From Paraburkholderia sp. IMGN_8 (lineage in GTDB: Bacteria > Pseudomonadota > Gammaproteobacteria > Burkholderiales > Burkholderiaceae), in the NCBI RefSeq assembly GCF_038050405.1, contig NZ_CP150900.1, forward strand, positions 2,976,001-3,040,000: a stretch of 64,000 nt of DNA. The letters are read 5' to 3'. Positions 1 to 8,682 of the stretch are shown here, piece after piece. Each line of letters begins with the position of its first letter. The stretch's first letter is position 1. The notes under the pieces were generated by a model. It did not search any database, had not been told where the DNA came from, and saw only the letters and a list, made by a program, of their open reading frames with translations. Made by a program: the position numbers and the translations under genes.

Positions 1-566
<566 letters not shown>

Positions 567-719
567 TTACAGGTGAGAGGTAATACACGTAGTGTAGGAA
601 ACCGCACGCGATACGTCTTGCGCATACGCGACGCTTTCTATGAGCTTCCGGGCGGGCATGCGGTGTGAGGCGCTGATTCGGCCGTCTATCCGCTTGCCTA
701 TTTCGTCTGCTTGTCCGGA

Positions 720-1769
720 TTACCCGGTTTGATCGGGCCGCTCGATCAACGCGCCGGGCCGCGGCTCGCTCGCCGCGGCGCCCGTCGCGCCGGTCTGCTT
801 GTCGATCCAGTTACGACGATCCTCGCGCGGTGTGACACCAAAGCGTTCGCGATACGCATTTGAAAAGTGCGCCGCCGACGAAAATCCGCAAGCAAGACTG
901 ATCTGCACCACCGATTTGCTGGTGCGCTGCAATTGCGTGCGGGCCTTCGAAAGCCGCAGCCCCAGGTAGTATTTAGACGGCATCGAGCCGAGGTACTGGC
1001 GAAACAGGCGCTCCAACTGCCGCCGCGAGACGCCGACCAGACCGGCGATTTCATCAGTGGTGAGCGGATCTTCGATATTCGCCTCCATCAGCAGCAGCGC
1101 ATCGTTCAACCGCGGATGGCGCTCGCCCGGCGCGGTCACGAACGGAATCCGCTGACGCTCCTCGCCCGCGCGCAACACGCCTACGCCGAGCGTATCGGCG
1201 ATCCGGTCCGCCAGTTCAGGGCCGTGATCGCGGCCGATCATCGCCAGCATGAAGTCGACCGTTGCCTGGCCGCCCGCGCACGTCGCGCGATCACGGTCGA
1301 TTTCGAAGATCTGTTGGGTGACGATCGAGCGCTCGAACTGCTCGGAGAACTGCTGATAGGTTTCCCAGTTGACGCTCACGCGATAGCCGGACAACTGCCC
1401 CGCCATCGCCAGCCACCAGACGCCGTGGTGAATGCCGGTGACGAGCGGCGTGCGCTGCCCGACGCGCGACAAACTCGCCAGAAACAGGCGGTAATCGGCG
1501 AATTGCTGAAACCGCTCGCTGACGATGATCAGCCAGTCGCACGAGATCGCGTCGCCGAATGCGGCATCGGCCGGCCATTGCGCGCCGCCCGAGAGCGGCA
1601 CCGCGCGGCCGTCCCACGAGCACACCTGCACGCGGTACAGCGCGCGGCCGTCTATTTCGTTGGCGAGATTGAGCGCGTCGACAATGGGCCCGACGCCCGA
1701 CATCGACACAGGCGGCAATGCGACGATTGCAACCTGAGTGGTGCGTGCGGGGCTGGACGTGCGAGCCAT
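720..1769 (-). CDS. argR: AraC-family regulator of arginine catabolism (GATase1-like domain plus AraC HTH)
   Basis: 349 residues. The N-terminal two thirds (about 12-200) has the DJ-1/PfpI, glutamine-amidotransferase-like fold found in GlxA/FtrA/ArgR regulators. The C-terminal hundred residues carry the double AraC helix-turn-helix (TDEIAGLVGVSRRQLERLF, then VVQISLACGFSSAAHFSNAY). In pseudomonads ArgR of this architecture is encoded between the arginine transporter and the aru/ast genes and activates them with arginine. Here it sits in the same place, between the transporter ATPase (36 bp upstream) and astC (165 bp downstream). It is unrelated to the E. coli hexameric ArgR. Start ATG at 1767-1769. 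The role as AST regulator is inferred from architecture and context. Confidence 0.85.
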   Translation of the reverse strand: MARTSSPARTTQVAIVALPPVSMSGVGPIVDALNLANEIDGRALYRVQVCSWDGRAVPLSGGAQWPADAAFGDAISCDWLIIVSERFQQFADYRLFLASLSRVGQRTPLVTGIHHGVWWLAMAGQLSGYRVSVNWETYQQFSEQFERSIVTQQIFEIDRDRATCAGGQATVDFMLAMIGRDHGPELADRIADTLGVGVLRAGEERQRIPFVTAPGERHPRLNDALLLMEANIEDPLTTDEIAGLVGVSRRQLERLFRQYLGSMPSKYYLGLRLSKARTQLQRTSKSVVQISLACGFSSAAHFSNAYRERFGVTPREDRRNWIDKQTGATGAAASEPRPGALIERPDQTG

Positions 1770-1805
1770 CGCCTATTAGAGAAACGCGGAAGCGCGAGCC
1801 ACGCG

Positions 1806-2597
1806 TTACTTCAGACTGCCGGACAGGAACTGCTTGAGCCGTTCGCTGCGCGGCGTGGTCAGCACCTCGGCGGGCAAGCCCTCTTCTTCGGTGCGGCCCT
1901 GATGCAGGAACATCACATGGTTCGACACGTTGCGCGCGAAACCCATTTCGTGCGTGACGACGATCATCGTGCGGCCTTCTTCGGCAAGCTTCTGCATCAC
2001 CTTCAGCACTTCGCCGACCAGTTCGGGATCGAGCGCGGAAGTCGGCTCGTCGAACAGCATCACGTCCGGGTTCATCGCCAGCGCGCGGGCAATCGCCACC
2101 CGCTGCTGCTGACCGCCCGACAGATGCGACGGATACTGTTTTTCCAGACGCGGCGCGAGACCGACTTTCTCGAGATACTCGCGCGCGCGATCTTCGGCTT
2201 CGCGACGCGATATGCCGAGCACATGAATCGGCGCTTCGACGATGTTCTCGATCACATTCATGTGCGCCCACAAGTTGAAGTGCTGGAACACCATCGCGAG
2301 TTTCGTGCGGATGCGTTGCAACTGCTTGTGATCGGCGACTTCGAGATTGCCGGCGCGGTCGGTTTTCGTCTTCACCGCTTCGCCGTCGACGACGATTTGC
2401 CCGGCGTTCGGCCGCTCCAGAAAATTGATGCAGCGCAGGAACGTGCTCTTGCCCGACCCGCTCGCGCCGATGATGCTGATCACGTCGCCTTTGTTCGCGT
2501 TCAGCGATACGCCCTTGAGCACTTCGTTGTCGCCATAGCGCTTGTGGATGTCTTGAACGGCGAGCTTGCAAGCTTCGGTTTGAGTCGTGTGGAGCAA
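1806..2597 (-). CDS. aotP: Arginine/histidine-type ABC transporter ATP-binding protein (AotP/HisP-like)
   Basis: 263-residue polar amino-acid ABC ATPase. All catalytic motifs are visible: Walker [10 protein letters not shown], signature LSGGQQQR, Walker [13 protein letters not shown] and the switch histidine in VTHEMGF. The start is a TTG (2595-2597) preceded by a GGGAGA ribosome-binding sequence six bases away; no better ATG exists. It follows the two permease genes and precedes argR, as in the Pseudomonas aot operon. Substrate, basic amino acids such as arginine and ornithine, is inferred from the neighbours. Confidence 0.88.
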   Translation of the reverse strand: MLHTTQTEACKLAVQDIHKRYGDNEVLKGVSLNANKGDVISIIGASGSGKSTFLRCINFLERPNAGQIVVDGEAVKTKTDRAGNLEVADHKQLQRIRTKLAMVFQHFNLWAHMNVIENIVEAPIHVLGISRREAEDRAREYLEKVGLAPRLEKQYPSHLSGGQQQRVAIARALAMNPDVMLFDEPTSALDPELVGEVLKVMQKLAEEGRTMIVVTHEMGFARNVSNHVMFLHQGRTEEEGLPAEVLTTPRSERLKQFLSGSLK

Positions 2598-2686
2598 GAT
2601 GCTCTCCCAGTGAAAATACAGATCAATCTTCGTGACGGCGCGAGTCAGACGCGCCGCTCAATGCCAACACGCCCGCTCGATGCGTG

Positions 2687-3400
2687 TCAATGCGTACGTA
2701 CCGCCAGATACCCGAGCCAGTGACGCTCGGCGCGCCGGAACAAAGCCACCAGCGCGAACGACACCACCAGGTAAATTAGCGCCGCGAGGCCGAACGCGTT
2801 GAACGACTGATACGTGGCCGAATTCGCATCGCGCGCCACCTTCAGGATGTCCGGTACTGTGGCCGTGAACGCGACCGTGGTGGCGTGCAGCATCAGGATC
2901 ACTTCGTTACTGTACAACGGCAGCGCCCGGCGCAGCGCGGACGGTATCACAATGCGCCGGTACATCGTGAACCAGCTCATGCCGTAGGCCCGCGCCGCTT
3001 CCACTTCGCCGTGCGAGGTCGAACGGATCGCGCCGGCGAAAATCTCGGTGGTGTACGCGCAGGTGTTCAGTGCAAAGGCGAGAATCGCGCAGTGAAAACC
3101 GCTGCGGAAAAACGCGTCCAGCAGTTGATGCGAGCGCACGAATTCGAGGCTGTACATGCCGGTGTAGATGAGCAGCAGTTGCACGTACAGCGGCGTGCCG
3201 CGAAACACGTAGGTGTAAATACGCACCGGCGTCGACAGCCAGCGCTTCTTTGAGACCCGCGCGACCGCCAGCGGAATCGCCATCACGAAGCCGATCCCGA
3301 TCGACGTCACCAGCAGCCACAACGTCACCGCGAGACCGGAAATACGCTGACCGTCCCAGTACAGGAACGCGCGCCAGAATTGGTTGAGGATGTCGATCAT
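2687..3400 (-). CDS. aotM: Basic amino-acid ABC transporter permease (AotM/HisM-like)
   Basis: 237-residue inner-membrane permease with about five hydrophobic segments and the EAA loop (EVEAARAYGMSWFTMYRRIVIP) that contacts the ATPase. It resembles HisM more than HisQ in its N-terminus and lies between aotQ (6 bp upstream) and aotP (89 bp downstream), clearly one operon. With AotQ it should form the heterodimeric membrane channel for arginine/ornithine. ATG start at 3398-3400. Confidence 0.87.
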   Translation of the reverse strand: MIDILNQFWRAFLYWDGQRISGLAVTLWLLVTSIGIGFVMAIPLAVARVSKKRWLSTPVRIYTYVFRGTPLYVQLLLIYTGMYSLEFVRSHQLLDAFFRSGFHCAILAFALNTCAYTTEIFAGAIRSTSHGEVEAARAYGMSWFTMYRRIVIPSALRRALPLYSNEVILMLHATTVAFTATVPDILKVARDANSATYQSFNAFGLAALIYLVVSFALVALFRRAERHWLGYLAVRTH

Positions 3401-3406
3401 GGTCTG

Positions 3407-4108
3407 TCAGAGCTCCGCGTGCCGCACGCCAATCGAATAACGCCGTTCGAGCCAGATCAGCACGAGATTCGATGCAGTGGTGATCGCCAGATAGATCAGT
3501 GCGGCGACCAGAATGAAGAAGAACATGTTGAAGGTGCTCTTGCCGGCATCCTGCGCGGCCTTGACGACATCAGCGAGACCGATGATCGACACCAGCGCGG
3601 TGGCCTTCACCAGCACCTGCCAGTTGTTGCCGATGCCGGGCAGCGCGAAGCGCATCATCTGCGGAAACAGGATGCGCGTGAACACGCGCACGCCGCTCAT
3701 GCCATACGCGCTGCCCGCTTCGAGCTGACCGCGCGGCACCGCGAGAAACGCACCGCGGAAGGTCTCGGTGAAATACGCGCCGTAGATGAAGCCGAGCGTC
3801 AGCACGCCGGCCACGAACGGATCGATATCGAACTGCGGCAGATTGAGCGCATCGGTCAGATTGTTGACCGCGATCTGGATGCTGTAGAACAGCAGCAGCA
3901 TCAGGACCAGATCGGGCACCGAGCGGATCAGCGTCGTATAGCCGGTCGCGATTGCCCGCAGCGGGCGGTTGAACGAGAGTTTCGCCGCCGCGCCCGCGAG
4001 GCCGAGCAGCACGGAGGCTGCCAGCGACAGGACGGACAGCTCGATCGTCTGGATCGTGCCGGCCAGCAACACCGGACCAAAGCCGTAAAGGAACACACGC
4101 GTCTCCAT
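3407..4108 (-). CDS. aotQ: Basic amino-acid ABC transporter permease (AotQ/HisQ-like)
   Basis: 233-residue HisQ-type permease with hydrophobic segments at about 10-40, 55-80, 90-115 and 185-215, and an EAA loop (EAGSAYGMSGVRVFTRILFP). It is the first gene of the visible transporter operon. The periplasmic binding-protein gene (aotJ/hisJ) that normally precedes or lies next to it is absent: upstream are about 280 bases of unassigned DNA and then repeat element A. No strong ribosome-binding sequence is seen before the ATG at 4106-4108, but the alignment to the family from the first residues supports this start. Confidence 0.86.
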   Translation of the reverse strand: METRVFLYGFGPVLLAGTIQTIELSVLSLAASVLLGLAGAAAKLSFNRPLRAIATGYTTLIRSVPDLVLMLLLFYSIQIAVNNLTDALNLPQFDIDPFVAGVLTLGFIYGAYFTETFRGAFLAVPRGQLEAGSAYGMSGVRVFTRILFPQMMRFALPGIGNNWQVLVKATALVSIIGLADVVKAAQDAGKSTFNMFFFILVAALIYLAITTASNLVLIWLERRYSIGVRHAEL

Positions 4109-4385
4109 CCAGGTTTATTGAGGATGTCACGGACGGCGCCGGCTGCTTTCCTTGCCCGACTCGTCCGACATGGCGCGGAGTCTCGCAAGCGAAAATTAAT
4201 TGCTCAAATAGAGGGGCGGAGGTTTGTTGCATTGCAACATGACGCGGTTTGGTGCCGCTGGAGGCTCCTGGGGCTTGGTTTTGCGGGGGATATGGGTTTG
4301 TAAGCCGGCTCGTTTGCGGCGCGGGCTGCCGCGATTTAGCAAGTTTCGGGTCGCTTTTTCGATAGACGGATTGAGGCGCGACTGT
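4109..4385. other. Intergenic region 5' of aotQ, promoter candidate
   Basis: No gene is seen. On the minus strand an AT-richer stretch at about 4190-4210 could hold the promoter of the aotQMP operon. A perfect palindrome GTTGCA-T-TGCAAC lies at 4226-4238. No binding-protein gene or fragment was found here. Assignment of a promoter is inference. Confidence 0.3.
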
Positions 4386-5265
4386 GGTTTGCCTACGCGG
4401 CGCTTGTTGTCTGTTTGCCTGCGGCGTTGGCCTTTCCTTGATTTCTTAGTGGTCTATTAGCGTCGCCCCTGTGCGGGGCAGGCACTTACTTTCTTTGCCG
4501 CCGCAAAGAAAGTAAGCAAAGAAAGCGGCTTCACACCGCTAATTCTTAAGCGGGTCCCCTGGCTTGGAGGAGGTAGTGGAGCATCTGGAATCGGTGCTCT
4601 CGCACATTCAACCCTGGTGACAAGGCAGTCATACTTCCGGCGGCGCTGCGCGCGCCGTGGCGGTACTTCCCAACACCGATGGGGCGTGTGCGCCTTCGGC
4701 ATCATCCTTCCCGCCTCGCACTGCGTGCTCGCCGGAACGGTCTGCATGGGAAACCCGTGGCTTCGTTTGTGCGCATTGGGAGCCATTGGCTGCGCCTCGG
4801 CGAGGTGCTGAATGGTGGAAGTGCGGGCCGCTTTGCCGAACGAAATGCAGCCGCGAGTTACGCGAGTTGAGCAAAGGCAATCCCTTACGCTTGAACAACC
4901 GCAGGAACGCCGCTGGCGCAGCGAAGACAAGCCGTTACTCCTGATAACCGCCGGCACGAAAGCGCCTGACGGTTTTGTGAAGTACCGCTACGGCGCGCGC
5001 AGCGCCGCCGGAAGGATGACTGCCTTGTCACTCACGCGGAATGTGCGAGAGCGCCGATTCCAGATGCTCCACTGCCTCCTCCAAGCCAGGGGACCCGCTT
5101 AAGAGTTAGCGGTGTGAAGCCGCTTTCTTTGCTTACTTTCTTTGCGGCGGCAAAGAAAGTAAGTGCCTGCCCCGCACAGGGGCGACGCTAATAGACCACT
5201 AACAAATCAAGGAAAGGCCACCGCTGTAAGCACAACCACCATGCCGCCGCTAAAGGCAAAAAAAC
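4386..5265. repeat. Palindromic dispersed element, copy A
   Basis: About 880 bp of non-coding DNA with two inverted arms (about 4386-4669 and 4978-5265) around a centre. Reading in from each edge, the arm holds a GGTTTGCC edge, GCGTTGGCCTTTCCTTG, a CCCCTGTGCGGGG hairpin, a 14-bp stem (CTTACTTTCTTTGC/GCAAAGAAAGTAAG), an AGCGG/CCGCT hairpin, AAGCGGGTCCCCTGGCTT and GGAGGAGGTAGTGGAGCATC. The centre contains a directional module (about 4700-4830, GCCTCGCACTGCGTGCTCGC) shared with copies B, D, E and F. The right edge runs directly into the stop codon of the patatin gene: the G of TAG is the first base of the edge. Open frames inside are by-products of the palindrome. Confidence 0.9.
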
Positions 5266-6219
5266 CTAATCAATCCCGAGCCGAGCCCGAATAGCCGGCA
5301 ACATATATTCCACCGCCGCACGGCCCTCTTCAATCGCCGGCGCGGCCCGATGAAAATCAAAAATCCCCATCCCCCCCAACCGCGGTTGAATCAAAATATC
5401 CGCCGGTTCGCCGGCAAGACGACTCCGCGTAATCCGCACTTGCATGATATCGATGCTCTGCGCGATCGAGCTAAGCATCGAAGGCACGCGCGTGCTCGGC
5501 GCAGGCGGCACCCGAACATCGTCGACACCGCGTGCCTCAGCCGGTGCAAGCCACCGTGGCCAAGGCTTGCCATTACGCCGTAATGCGACAGGCGGCGGCG
5601 CTGTCGGATCAATCGCGGGCGTATCGACCACCGCGCCGCCAAAATCGCGGCCGTTCAGAATATCGTTGTTCAGATCGACAGCGATCACGCAGTCCGCCCG
5701 CATGCCGCGCGCCACCGAGACCGGCACCGGATTGCTCAAGCCGCCGTCCACCAGCCACACGCCGTTGTGCCAAACCGGCGTGAAAATCCCGGGAATCGCA
5801 ATCGACGCGCGCACGGCATCCACCACGCTGCCGTCCTGCAACCAGCTTTCGCGGCCCGTATCGAGTTCAGTAGCAACCGCCGCGAACGGCATGTTCAACT
5901 GCGCAATCGAGCGGCCGTCGAATTTGTCCGCGAATAACTGGATCACTTTACGCCCGCCTAGCAAGCCGCCCGACAGACGCAGATCGAGCAGACGCACCAC
6001 CGTTTGCCACGTGAGCCGCGAAACCCATTCTTCAAGCCAGTCGAGATCGCCGTTCGCATACACCGCGCCGACCAGCGCCCCGATCGATGTGCCGCACACC
6101 ACATCCGGCTTGATGCCCGCGTCTTGCAACGCGCGAATCGCGCCGATATGCGCCCAGCCGCGCGCGGCGCCCCCACCCAACACCAGCCCGATACGGCTGT
6201 ATCGACGTCGATGTATCAT
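5266..6219 (-). CDS. Patatin-like phospholipase (RssA/NTE family)
   Basis: 317 residues. The patatin dyad is complete: glycine-rich oxyanion loop GGGAARGWAHIG near residue 15, nucleophile serine in GTSIG near 45, and aspartate in DGG (DGGLSNPVPV). It is predicted to hydrolyse acyl chains of phospholipids or lysophospholipids, probably in the cytoplasm or at the inner membrane, since no signal peptide is seen. An open frame continues upstream to 6834 but overlaps the next gene in another frame, so the ATG at 6217-6219 is preferred; it matches where homologues begin. The TAG stop abuts repeat element A. Physiological substrate unknown. Confidence 0.88.
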   Translation of the reverse strand: MIHRRRYSRIGLVLGGGAARGWAHIGAIRALQDAGIKPDVVCGTSIGALVGAVYANGDLDWLEEWVSRLTWQTVVRLLDLRLSGGLLGGRKVIQLFADKFDGRSIAQLNMPFAAVATELDTGRESWLQDGSVVDAVRASIAIPGIFTPVWHNGVWLVDGGLSNPVPVSVARGMRADCVIAVDLNNDILNGRDFGGAVVDTPAIDPTAPPPVALRRNGKPWPRWLAPAEARGVDDVRVPPAPSTRVPSMLSSIAQSIDIMQVRITRSRLAGEPADILIQPRLGGMGIFDFHRAAPAIEEGRAAVEYMLPAIRARLGID

Positions 6220-6239
6220 TTTTCCCTGCCTTTTCTTGC

Positions 6240-6830
6240 CTATCGCCCGCGCACCACGTCCGAGCGCGATGTGGTGTACACCTTGTGAAACTCGTCGAAG
6301 TGGACGTTGAAAATGCCCTCTTCCGTCACACCGCCCTCGCGCCACTTCCAGCTCCACACGGTTTCCGGCTTCAACGGAAACACGGCGACTTCGCCCGGCT
6401 TGCCGAGCAGGCGGCGCACTTCGTCCTCGGTCATGCCGATGCGAATCTTCGCGAAGTTGGCGGCGGTGAGCACCTGTGTGATGGCTTGCAGTTTGCCGTC
6501 GCTGTCGATGTCGACCATGTAGGTGTTCAGCCCTTGCGGACCGCGCGGATATTCGAGGCGCTTCGAGCCGTCGGTAAACGTCCGTTCGGTTTCGGGCTTG
6601 CCCATCTGGTCGCGGACTTGCGCTTCGCTCGTGACGCCGGGCGTCATGTTCTTGAGCAGTAATGCGTCCGGTTTGACGGCGTTGAAAAATTCCTTGAGTT
6701 TTTGCACGGCGCGGTCGCTCTGTTGGTCGTCGCAGCCGGCCAGCGCAACGCACGCGCTCAGCATGGCGACGGTAAGCAGTTTGAGGCTCACAGCAAGTTT
6801 CCTGTACGAATGCGGACGCGTAACGCGCAC
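6240..6830 (-). CDS. BamE/SmpA-like outer-membrane lipoprotein
   Basis: 196 residues with a lipoprotein signal peptide ending in a lipobox (VALAGC, Cys about 33) and two SmpA/OmlA-like half-domains: MTPGVTSEAQVRDQMGKPE and IRIGMTEDEVRRLLGKPGE. Family members such as BamE are outer-membrane lipoproteins assisting beta-barrel assembly, but this one is longer, with an apparent internal duplication of the BamE-type repeat, and is not in the usual bamE context. It lies 20 bp upstream of the patatin gene on the same strand, so the two are probably co-transcribed. True BamE function is unproven. Confidence 0.75.
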   Translation of the reverse strand: MRVTRPHSYRKLAVSLKLLTVAMLSACVALAGCDDQQSDRAVQKLKEFFNAVKPDALLLKNMTPGVTSEAQVRDQMGKPETERTFTDGSKRLEYPRGPQGLNTYMVDIDSDGKLQAITQVLTAANFAKIRIGMTEDEVRRLLGKPGEVAVFPLKPETVWSWKWREGGVTEEGIFNVHFDEFHKVYTTSRSDVVRGR

Positions 6831-6994
6831 GCATCCCGTTGTGTAGTGTGTACTACAGGATAACCGCGTGCAGGCAAAACCGCGAGCGCCGCCCGCAAGG
6901 AGGCTGTCAGTCTCCTTGCGGCGCGGTTTGCTGCGAGTGGGCTAGGCAGAGGAAAACGCGAGGGGAAAAGCCGCAGGAAATACGGCCCAGAAGC

Positions 6995-7023
6995 AAAAAG
7001 GCGACGCTGTGCAAAGCGTCGCC
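6995..7023 (-). terminator. Intrinsic terminator
   Basis: On the minus strand a perfect 9-bp stem GGCGACGCT/AGCGTCGCC with a 6-base loop is followed by TTTTT (6995-6999). It lies about 300 bases beyond the stop codon at 7330, so it ends either the sulfur operon transcript or an independent RNA made from 7024-7329. Confidence 0.75.
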
Positions 7024-7270
7024 AGGCCGGTCGGTACGGTCACCGAACGGTGGGGGCGGCAGAAAAGCCGCCCGAAGCGAAGCACCGCGGACGACGCGCA
7101 GCGGCCTGGTTCCCGGCGAAGCGGTGAGAGACCTTTGATCTCCGACCTTACGCCATCGCCGGAATGGCAGACCGCTGCTTGTTTGGCCGCCCTGGTCCCT
7201 CGATAAGCCTTCTAGGTGCAGCCAATCTAAACGCATTGACGAACTTAGACGAGAGCGCGTTTACACCGAA
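6995..7270 (-). ncRNA. Candidate small RNA or long structured 3' UTR
   Basis: The minus-strand sequence between the sulfur-operon stop codon and the terminator at 6995-7023 has consecutive GC-rich hairpins (for example CGGGCGGC/GCCGCCC around 7052-7072) and no good reading frame. It could be an sRNA processed from, or transcribed beside, the operon. It does not match 6S RNA, tmRNA or RNase P RNA as I know them. The 5' end is a guess. Confidence 0.25.
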
Positions 7271-7329
7271 TTGGCAGATGATTTCTGGCTGAGCGGCACA
7301 GGCCCCACGCCGCGCCGAGTCGTGCATCC

Positions 7330-8520
7330 TCACACGGTCGAAAACGCGGCGAAACCCGCCCGCCCCGCGCCCAGCAGCACGAAATCGTTCTGCGGCGTAT
7401 GAATCCGCGCGCACAGCACATCGCGATAGTGGCGCTCGAGCGGATTGTCGCGGCTCAAGCCGGGATTGCCACTCGCCTCGACGGCCAACTGCACTGCTTC
7501 GATCGATTGATTCGTCACCATGTATTTGACGAGCGGCGCTTCGTCGAGCGTCACGTGTTGGCCGCGCGCGCCCGCGTCGAGCAGCACGCGATTGTTGAAC
7601 AGCAGCGCGTCGATCCGGCCGAGCGTCTGCGCGAACGCCGGCAGGCTCGCGAGCGGCGCGCCGAGATTGCCGGGTGTGCGGTTCGCGGCCCACTGCGCGA
7701 ACCAGTCGCGCGCGGCCCGCGCAACGCCGTCGTAGACCGCCGGCAACAGCACGCTCATCCACGCGAAGCCGAGCGGATCGAGCCCGGCGCCGGGCTCCCC
7801 CGGCGGATGCACATCGACCGCATGCGCGGCTGGCACAAACACGTTGTCGAATACCAGTTCATGACTGCCGGTGGCGCGCATACCGAGGTGATTCCACTCG
7901 CTGCCGACCCGCACGCCCGGCGTATCGCGATGCACCAGCCACACGCCGACGCGCGGCGGCGTCTCGTCGCTGCGTGCCCACACCGCGAGCCATGTGAGAC
8001 CGGGACTGCCGGTCGAATACAGCTTGCTGCCATCGATACGCCAGCCGTCACCACTGCGCTTCGCGATGGTCGACGGCAAGCCGCCGCGCGCCGGCGTGCC
8101 GAGTTCGGGTTCGACGCGCAACGCGTTGATCAGCGCGCCGTCGCGCACCGCTTCACGCGCGACGCGTTCGCGCAGTTCGACGGGCCAATGCGGATTGCCC
8201 TGCAAGCGCTGATGAAACAGGTACTGCATCACCAGCACCAGCGCCGTGGACGGCTCGCCGCGCGCCACCGCACGTATGACCTTCAACGCCTGCGGCAAGC
8301 TGGCGCCCGCGCCGCCGAGCGACACGGGCACCGTCAACGAGAGCAGATCGAACTCGTGCAAACGCGCCAGATTGGCGTGCGGAAATTCGGCAGTGCGGTC
8401 GTAGTGCGCTGCGCTCGCGGCAAACCCGGTGGTGAGTTGCGCGAGCAGCGCGTCGAACGCATCGCTATCGAGCGGCGGATGACGGCGCGTCACCGCGCTT
8501 TCGGCAATCGTGGCATTCAT
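7330..8520 (-). CDS. Acyl-CoA dehydrogenase-fold flavoprotein, SfnC/DszC-like
   Basis: 396 residues of the acyl-CoA dehydrogenase fold, with the substrate/flavin segment WRIDGSKLYSTGSPGLTWLAVWA in the middle and a helical C-terminal domain. In sulfur-scavenging operons, proteins of this type (SfnC, DszC) act as FMNH2-dependent monooxygenases on organosulfur compounds rather than as true fatty-acyl-CoA dehydrogenases. It is the last gene of a minus-strand operon with an SsuD-like monooxygenase, sulfonate binding protein and rhodanese, which supports that role. Start chosen at ATG 8518-8520 (MNATIAESAV); the frame extends to 8670, but that part has no family similarity. Exact substrate unknown. 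Confidence 0.75.
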   Translation of the reverse strand: MNATIAESAVTRRHPPLDSDAFDALLAQLTTGFAASAAHYDRTAEFPHANLARLHEFDLLSLTVPVSLGGAGASLPQALKVIRAVARGEPSTALVLVMQYLFHQRLQGNPHWPVELRERVAREAVRDGALINALRVEPELGTPARGGLPSTIAKRSGDGWRIDGSKLYSTGSPGLTWLAVWARSDETPPRVGVWLVHRDTPGVRVGSEWNHLGMRATGSHELVFDNVFVPAAHAVDVHPPGEPGAGLDPLGFAWMSVLLPAVYDGVARAARDWFAQWAANRTPGNLGAPLASLPAFAQTLGRIDALLFNNRVLLDAGARGQHVTLDEAPLVKYMVTNQSIEAVQLAVEASGNPGLSRDNPLERHYRDVLCARIHTPQNDFVLLGAGRAGFAAFSTV

Positions 8521-8542
8521 GCGAGAACTCCGGCACGCCGTG

Positions 8543-8656
8543 TTACGGCAGAGGGAAACTGCGATCGAAGCTCGCGCGCACGTCGAACGATTCGGCGCGG
8601 CGATCGAACGGCAATTCAAGGACGCCCGCGCGTAGCGCGCGGCCTGAGCCGCACAC
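8543..8656 (-). CDS. Possible 37-codon ORF in the rhodanese-flavoprotein gap
   Basis: The 162-bp gap between two operon genes contains a GTG-started frame (8654-8656 to TAA 8543-8545) whose peptide, with segments such as GVLELPFDRRAESF and DVRASFDRSFPLP, looks more protein-like than the competing frame. It could be a small real gene, or the remnant of a larger one lost between rhodanese and flavoprotein genes. No family is recognised and the ribosome-binding sequence is weak. Confidence 0.25.
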   Translation of the reverse strand: MCGSGRALRAGVLELPFDRRAESFDVRASFDRSFPLP

Positions 8657-8682
8657 GACACTCGCTTCAATAAGCCGTCACG

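Larger units (their letters stand above)
6831..7329. other. Intergenic region with several GC-rich hairpins
   Basis: 499 bp without a convincing protein gene. It holds a 10-bp stem CCGCAAGGAG/CTCCTTGCGG (about 6892-6920), an intrinsic terminator on the minus strand (6995-7023), a GGGCGGC/GCCGCCC hairpin (about 7052-7072), and downstream sequence of the flavoprotein gene at 7330. Open frames here have poor codon character. See the separate terminator and small-RNA entries. Confidence 0.6.

Noticed and set aside
867..2723. 618-codon plus-strand frame over argR and aotP
   Set aside because: Antisense shadow of two recognised genes; no similarity or ribosome-binding site.
4457..5102. Open frames within element A (and the same in B, D, E, F), for example peptides ending LTFFAAAKKVSACPAQGRR
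   Set aside because: They recur on both strands of a palindrome, have different lengths in each copy, lack ribosome-binding sites and shift frame with hairpin variants. Similar peptides are probably mis-annotated in related genomes.
5266..6834. Single 522-codon frame joining the patatin gene with sequence upstream
   Set aside because: The upstream third is the BamE-like gene read in a wrong frame; patatin homologues begin at about 6219.
6907..7236. 109-codon minus-strand frame
   Set aside because: It overlaps the intrinsic terminator and hairpins and has no recognisable domain or ribosome-binding site.
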